A stretch of DNA of 38,628 nt from a virus, in IMG/VR virus record IMGVR_UViG_3300038682_000178, positions 1 through 38,628 of that record, one strand, 5' to 3'. The notes under the pieces were generated by a model. That model did no database searches, had not been told where the DNA came from, and was given only the letters and a program-made list of their open reading frames with translations. The position numbers and the translations under genes are program-made. Shown here piece after piece: positions 35,973 through 38,628 of this stretch (its first letter is position 1; each line of letters starts with the position of its first letter).

Positions 35973-35991
35973 TAGTCGCCCCTGCGCGCTA

Positions 35992-36204
35992 TTAAGCCAT
36001 GCCGTCATGAATTGGGCCCGATCGCCTTACTTCAACGCCGAGCAGTTCAGAGTATGTTTCAGAATCTTTCTGTACCTTTTCTGCATTACCTTCTGAAACT
36101 GCAATCATATTGTTAAGTCCTGTAAATGCGCACTTCTGACTCAAATACAGAGTATCTGTCCCTGTATCTGTAAAATTGTAAATAATTTCAATTGTATTAA
36201 TCAC
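35992..36204 (-). CDS. Hypothetical protein (70 aa)
   Basis: GTG at 36202-36204 with AGAGGG 7 nt upstream and a GTGA overlap with the stop of a 12-aa leader ORF; a longer reading from a GTG at 36244-36246 is less likely. The 70-aa product (MINTIEIIYNFTDTGTDTLYLSQKCAFTGLNNMIAVSEGNAEKVQKDSETYSELLGVEV) looks alpha/beta. No family recognised. Confidence 0.55.
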   Translation of the reverse strand: MINTIEIIYNFTDTGTDTLYLSQKCAFTGLNNMIAVSEGNAEKVQKDSETYSELLGVEVRRSGPIHDGMA

Positions 36205-36239
36205 TTTACTTCCCTCTCTTCCTTTAGCTCGATGTCCAT
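36201..36239 (-). CDS. Leader peptide ORF (12 aa)
   Basis: ATG at 36237-36239 behind AAGGGGTGACTA encodes MDIELKEEREVK, ending in a TGA that overlaps the GTG of the 70-aa gene. Same leader sequence as the 19-aa ORF at 35913-35972, so probably a duplicated translation-coupling module. Confidence 0.4.
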   Translation of the reverse strand: MDIELKEEREVK

Positions 36240-36242
36240 TAG

Positions 36243-36560
36243 TCACCCCTTTGTTTTGTTAAGCGCATCAATAAGAGAGTATGAATAGATTACACATCGC
36301 CTTGCAGCGTCATCGTATGCGCCATCTATAGCCCTGTATTTAACTTTTATAAACGAAAGCCCGTAATTTCTAAGAAAAAGCTTTATCACATTAAAAATCC
36401 CGTCAGGCACGCTTTCCTGAATTTCCGATACACAACCGTGCATCGCCATAGCTGCAAAGTATTCGCGCTTTGTTAATCCTGTCGCGCTTTCATTTACTTC
36501 CGCCAGGCCTATATTGCAATTTTCCAATGGCATGGCTGATAAGCTACCGTTATCTTTCAT
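36243..36560 (-). CDS. Phage small protein with GLTKREYFAAMAMHG motif (105 aa)
   Basis: Contains GLTKREYFAAMAMHGCV (residues 28-44), a motif widespread in small phage and prophage proteins of unknown function. The rest (IQESVPDGIFNVIKLFLRNYGLSFIKVKYRAIDGAYDDAARRCVIYSYSLIDALNK) is helical. Starts with ATGA overlap to the 56-aa gene. Function unknown. Confidence 0.7.
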   Translation of the reverse strand: MKDNGSLSAMPLENCNIGLAEVNESATGLTKREYFAAMAMHGCVSEIQESVPDGIFNVIKLFLRNYGLSFIKVKYRAIDGAYDDAARRCVIYSYSLIDALNKTKG

Positions 36561-36727
36561 TTCACTCTCTCCCCTTCCGGTCTGTTGTTTAACTGCTCTA
36601 CAATATTCTGCTTCAGCCGTGGCGTTACGTACTCGTCCACCCTAATGCAGACTAACCCTTTTTCCTCTGCCTCTGCCTTGCGCCTCTCTCGAAGCTCTTT
36701 CATAATTGACGCTTTTGTTTTACTCAC
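36557..36727 (-). CDS. Small basic protein, phage DUF-type (56 aa)
   Basis: GTG at 36725-36727 overlaps the stop of the 97-aa gene; the TGA overlaps the next ATG. The product MSKTKASIMKELRERRKAEAEEKGLVCIRVDEYVTPRLKQNIVEQLNNRPEGERVK belongs to a familiar phage pattern: a basic helix with RxRRKAExxxxGLVxIxVxVxPxxxxxI. It looks like a small DNA- or RNA-binding ribbon-helix-type protein; function unknown. Confidence 0.65.
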   Translation of the reverse strand: MSKTKASIMKELRERRKAEAEEKGLVCIRVDEYVTPRLKQNIVEQLNNRPEGERVK

Positions 36728-37013
36728 CAAGCATCTCCTTGCACATTACTAAAGCGCCACCAACACAGAAATCAACGGAAATTTGACGCTCGGCCTCTTT
36801 AATTGCAACTTTAAGCATGTCAACAAGAGGCTTGCTCAATAATTCAGAGCCTTTCATGTCGTGCTCGGCTAGGCGGTAAGCATCATCGCTGGTAGCGCCG
36901 GAATCAATATGCATTTTAAAGAAATCTGTAAACTCATGATGACTGCGCGCACGTTCAACTTCGGCCAGCTTTGTCTTGAACGCTTCCAAATGCTTAACTG
37001 TTAATTTGGTCAT
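36720..37013 (-). CDS. Helical hypothetical protein (97 aa)
   Basis: First gene behind the promoter at 37056-37084; ATG at 37011-37013 preceded by GAAGGGAAAAG. All-helical (LTVKHLEAFKTKLAEVERARSHHEFTDFFKMHIDSGATSDDAYRLAEHDMKGSELLSKPLVDMLKVAIKEAERQ) with a Cys-containing C-terminus. As the promoter-proximal early gene it may encode the regulator that binds the operator, but no HTH is evident. Confidence 0.6.
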   Translation of the reverse strand: MTKLTVKHLEAFKTKLAEVERARSHHEFTDFFKMHIDSGATSDDAYRLAEHDMKGSELLSKPLVDMLKVAIKEAERQISVDFCVGGALVMCKEMLGE

Positions 37014-37055
37014 AATCTTTTCCCTTCGTTTGTGTAATTGCTTAATGTGTGACTA

Positions 37056-37084
37056 ATATTAATATAGTAACACGTTACCGTCAA
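37056..37084 (-). promoter_or_regulatory. Early promoter with a palindromic operator in its spacer
   Basis: Minus strand: -35 TTGACG (37079-37084), 17-nt spacer, -10 TAATAT (37056-37061). The spacer contains a perfect 12-bp palindrome GTAACACGTTAC (37067-37078) lying exactly between the -35 and -10, so a bound repressor would block RNA polymerase. No second copy is seen elsewhere in the window. Confidence 0.7.
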
Positions 37085-37121
37085 GCGGTTTAGATAAATA
37101 AAATTCAATAAATCCAAGGCA

Positions 37122-37153
37122 CAAAAAAGCCCCGCAGTGTTAGTGCAGGGCTT
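37122..37153 (-). terminator. Intrinsic terminator upstream of the 37.0-kb promoter
   Basis: AAGCCCTGCA pairs with TGCGGGGCTT (10 bp, one G-T; plus-strand 37144-37153 and 37127-37136), 7-nt loop, followed by TTTTTT on the minus strand. It separates the genes at 37.3-38.5 kb (and those across the join) from the promoter-driven operon that follows. Confidence 0.85.
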
Positions 37154-37294
37154 CCAGAGATACCGGCTAAACTTCAGCCTCTCACCTCCTAAGGTAGTGA
37201 AATTACTTGTCGGGGTATTTCGTTAATAAGTATAGCTCACTGTGAGATTCTGCCAAGAATGAAAAATATGATTGCTACCAGGCCGTAAACATCT
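37154..37294 (-). other. Intergenic segment with a decayed membrane micro-ORF
   Basis: A ribosome-binding site (AGGGGGAGG) and ATG at 37290-37292 open only five codons in frame. Shifting by one base gives 17 codons to 37237, VYGLVAIIFFILGRISQ, a perfect hydrophobic micro-protein; a single missing base may have broken it. Further down AGGAGGTGAG, a perfect Shine-Dalgarno, has no ATG/GTG behind it at proper spacing. Confidence 0.35.
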
Positions 37295-37567
37295 TTAGGC
37301 CTCCCCCTTGGCTAGCTTGATGGCCTGCTGTGATATGTTTTCTATATGCAGGCACTCTCGGCCAGAAACAATCTCATCTTTTGCGATTATTTTGTGTATC
37401 TTCTCCAGTGCCTCAAGCATTGCAGGATAGGCGTTTATTGCTAGTACTGCAGCCTCGTCCTGCTGGCATTGTATAAACTCGCCAACCTCTATTTTGTCAT
37501 TGCCATATATTGCATCGTCATACCCAATATACAACGGCAGCTTAAATACATCGCTCATCTTATCCAT
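37295..37567 (-). CDS. Hypothetical protein (90 aa)
   Basis: The ATG at 37565-37567 follows AGGGGAATAAC and overlaps the 3' end of the 203-aa gene by 8 bp. The product MDKMSDVFKLPLYIGYDDAIYGNDKIEVGEFIQCQQDEAAVLAINAYPAMLEALEKIHKIIAKDEIV... has the AVLAINxYxxMLEALEKI pattern seen in small phage Ea-type proteins. No defined function. Confidence 0.65.
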   Translation of the reverse strand: MDKMSDVFKLPLYIGYDDAIYGNDKIEVGEFIQCQQDEAAVLAINAYPAMLEALEKIHKIIAKDEIVSGRECLHIENISQQAIKLAKGEA

Positions 37568-38171
37568 TGTTATTCCCCTGTAGTGCCATGTGTAGGTCGC
37601 CTGCAATATCAAGTGCGTCTAAATCTGAGTGCCCCCTATTCACAATGACTTCTTGCATTAGCGACACGCATTTAGATTTCTGAATCTGCTTGCGGTAGCC
37701 TGCTTTAAGCATCCTTAAAATAGTGTGCCTGACATATGTCATGTCGTCAGTATCGGCACATATGTCTATCATGGCATTATCAACAGCCAGCTCTTCATGG
37801 GTCTTGGCAGGGAGGGGATGGAACATATTTGCAGCACACCCATCGTAACAACTATGCGGGTAGTTATCGTCAGCCTTAAATACTGCCATGCTTCCATCGT
37901 GAGCTATGATGACGCAGCTGTGGGAAACATCGCTTATGACGCCCTCTCTAACTAAACACTCAACCCCAACCGGCGGCAACTCACCAGCATCAGCCATCTC
38001 TTGCGTGTATACCGGCGGTTTGTTTTCGCTTGATTCCATGGTCTTAATCTCTGTTATAAATTCGTCGTGGTCATAAATAATTGTTTTCGTGTGCGGGCCG
38101 TCAAGATCGCTGAATCTCATTGCCGACCTAACGCCAGAATTTAACATTGCTTGAATATCTACACTACTCAT
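37560..38171 (-). CDS. Hypothetical early protein (203 aa)
   Basis: Residues 45-120 (NKPPVYTQEMADAGELPPVGVECLV... SHSCVIIAHDGSMAVFKADD) resemble a repeated unit of phage proteins in which PPVGxEC precedes a small beta domain. The C-terminal half is helical (MTYVRHTILRMLKAGYRKQIQKS). ATG at 38169-38171 overlaps the stop region of the 38-aa gene. A second in-frame ATG at residue 45 might be an alternative start. Function unknown. Confidence 0.65.
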   Translation of the reverse strand: MSSVDIQAMLNSGVRSAMRFSDLDGPHTKTIIYDHDEFITEIKTMESSENKPPVYTQEMADAGELPPVGVECLVREGVISDVSHSCVIIAHDGSMAVFKADDNYPHSCYDGCAANMFHPLPAKTHEELAVDNAMIDICADTDDMTYVRHTILRMLKAGYRKQIQKSKCVSLMQEVIVNRGHSDLDALDIAGDLHMALQGNNNG

Positions 38172-38280
38172 CGTCCCACTCCTCGATTTCGTCTAGCTGC
38201 TCGTCTGGTGGAGCTGTGGAGTCATTGAAGTCGTCATAGAATATCTCCATGAACGCCTTTTCGTTTTCCTGTGTTAGCAT
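38164..38280 (-). CDS. Small acidic protein (38 aa)
   Basis: ATG at 38278-38280 behind GGGAGGGGTA, overlapping the upstream TAA (TAATG). The product MLTQENEKAFMEIFYDDFNDSTAPPDEQLDEIEEWDDE is strongly acidic, as in DNA-mimic or host-inhibitor peptides, though this is inference. Overlaps the next gene by 8 bp. Confidence 0.6.
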   Translation of the reverse strand: MLTQENEKAFMEIFYDDFNDSTAPPDEQLDEIEEWDDE

Positions 38281-38492
38281 TACCCCTCCCTGAGCTCTTT
38301 AAGACCTTTGATGATATCGTCGAAATTCTCATCGTTGAGCATGTCGATAATATCAATACCGTCAACAGTTACCGCTTCAATCTCAAATGATTCAGCTTCG
38401 CCTGGACAGTCTCGACTAGGAGATTCGCCCTCGTCATAATCGAACTCTACTACCAGCTCAACCCTGTTTACTTTTATTGTTTCGATGTTCAT
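38280..38492 (-). CDS. Acidic hypothetical protein (70 aa)
   Basis: A 70-aa beta-alpha protein (MNIETIKVNRVELVVEFDYDEGESPSRDCPGEAESFEIEAVTVDGIDIIDMLND...) with the pattern VxVxxDYxxGxxxxxxxPGxxxxVEIxxVxxxGxDIxxxL common among small phage genes. Its start overlaps the stop of the 59-aa gene (partial copy here, complete at 27-206). Function unknown. Confidence 0.7.
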   Translation of the reverse strand: MNIETIKVNRVELVVEFDYDEGESPSRDCPGEAESFEIEAVTVDGIDIIDMLNDENFDDIIKGLKELREG

Positions 38493-38605
38493 TACTCTAC
38501 AACCTCCAGTTCTATTCCGGGCACAACAACAGTTACCCCTGAAGTCTCACCCGTTGCCCTTACCTTGCCATCAACAAAGCCGCTGACTCTGAATGTGTCG
38601 CAGTC
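38466..38605. repeat. Right copy of 140-bp terminal redundancy
   Basis: Identical to 1-140. It includes codons at the 3' end of the 59-aa gene (38492 upward), cut off by the contig end. See the left copy. Confidence 0.9.
38492..38605 (-). pseudogene. Truncated copy of the 59-aa gene at the contig end
   Basis: Carries the last 37 codons and stop of the gene complete at 27-206; the 5' part is absent because the contig ends in primer sequence. Not a real pseudogene, only an assembly truncation. Confidence 0.85.
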
Positions 38606-38611
38606 CCCCCC

Positions 38612-38628
38612 GATCGTGACTGGGAAAC
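38612..38628. other. Synthetic random-amplification primer at contig end
   Basis: The last 17 bases, GATCGTGACTGGGAAAC, are the exact reverse complement of the tag GTTTCCCAGTCACGATC used for random (primer A/B) amplification. The nine preceding bases (38603-38611) match the phage at seven of nine positions, with mismatches at 38606 and 38609, as expected for the N9 part of the primer. These bases should be removed from the genome. Confidence 0.93.

Noticed and set aside
37154-37200. Plus-strand CTCACCTCCTAAGG as a 16S rRNA 3'-end fragment
   Set aside because: Only the anti-Shine-Dalgarno core is shared; flanking bases do not extend as rRNA. It is simply the complement of a strong ribosome-binding-like sequence.
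1-38628. Integrase, phage RNA polymerase, DNA polymerase or integron integrase gene
   Set aside because: No ORF shows tyrosine or serine recombinase, single-subunit RNA polymerase or polymerase A/B motifs, so neither lysogeny by integration nor self-contained cassette mobility can be claimed.

Overview
This window is an essentially complete double-stranded DNA phage genome assembled as a circular map. Bases 1-140 recur exactly at 38466-38605, so the unique map is 38,465 bp. The last 17 bases are a synthetic random-amplification primer, not phage DNA. The virion genes are those of a short-tailed phage (podovirus) with P22-like and BPP-1-like parts: large terminase, a 705-aa P22-type portal, scaffold, BPP-1/Bbp17-like capsid protein, Bbp16-like cement protein, head-tail adaptor, P22 gp10-like tail accessory factor, ejection proteins and a tailspike. 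There is no phage RNA polymerase, integrase or tRNA. The family mix (ERF, YqaJ, DUF1364, DUF1367, VRR-NUC, XRE and Cro-like regulators) suggests a proteobacterial host, probably gammaproteobacterial; this is inference.

Layout. Nearly everything lies on the minus strand and reads leftward. The exception is a four-gene plus-strand block at 2735-4421 (a 37-aa leader ORF, an ERF annealing protein, a YqaJ/lambda-exo-like nuclease and a Pro/Gln-rich SSB-like protein), divergent from a Cro-like gene. From that divergent control region (2640-2689) the minus strand carries Cro-like, unknown, holin and lytic transglycosylase genes to a terminator at 1075-1109. A second promoter (1025-1053), overlapped by a dyad, starts an XRE regulator gene and small genes that run through the circular join into 38492. 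From 38.5 to 32.4 kb there are many small, tightly overlapping early genes with two further promoters, an HNH endonuclease and a 540-base non-coding structured segment (34.46-35.0 kb). Next come a replication protein and a DnaB-type helicase (30.3-32.4 kb). From 24.3 to 4.4 kb is the late operon: tail and virion accessory genes, terminase, portal, head, tail and ejection genes, and the tailspike.

Most interesting region. Between the helicase and the late operon (24.77-30.29 kb) ten imperfectly palindromic elements of 45-64 bp punctuate the minus-strand ORFs. Each has the form TAAC - 5 nt - arm ending in GGA - loop - arm - 4-6 nt - GTTA. In seven of the ten the TAA stop codon of the preceding ORF lies inside the outer box; an eighth fits if a 22-aa ORF is real. 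Several carry one unpaired base in one arm. This is the architecture of integron attC recombination sites in an array without an integrase (CALIN-like), here inside a phage genome and separating small ORFs, mostly unrecognised. The inferred attC polarity is opposite to the ORFs, which is unusual and must be tested.

Regulation appears to combine a phage repressor pair with direct-repeat and dyad operators, an operator palindrome within a core promoter at 37.06 kb, intrinsic terminators, and translational coupling through ATGA/TAATG overlaps and short leader ORFs.
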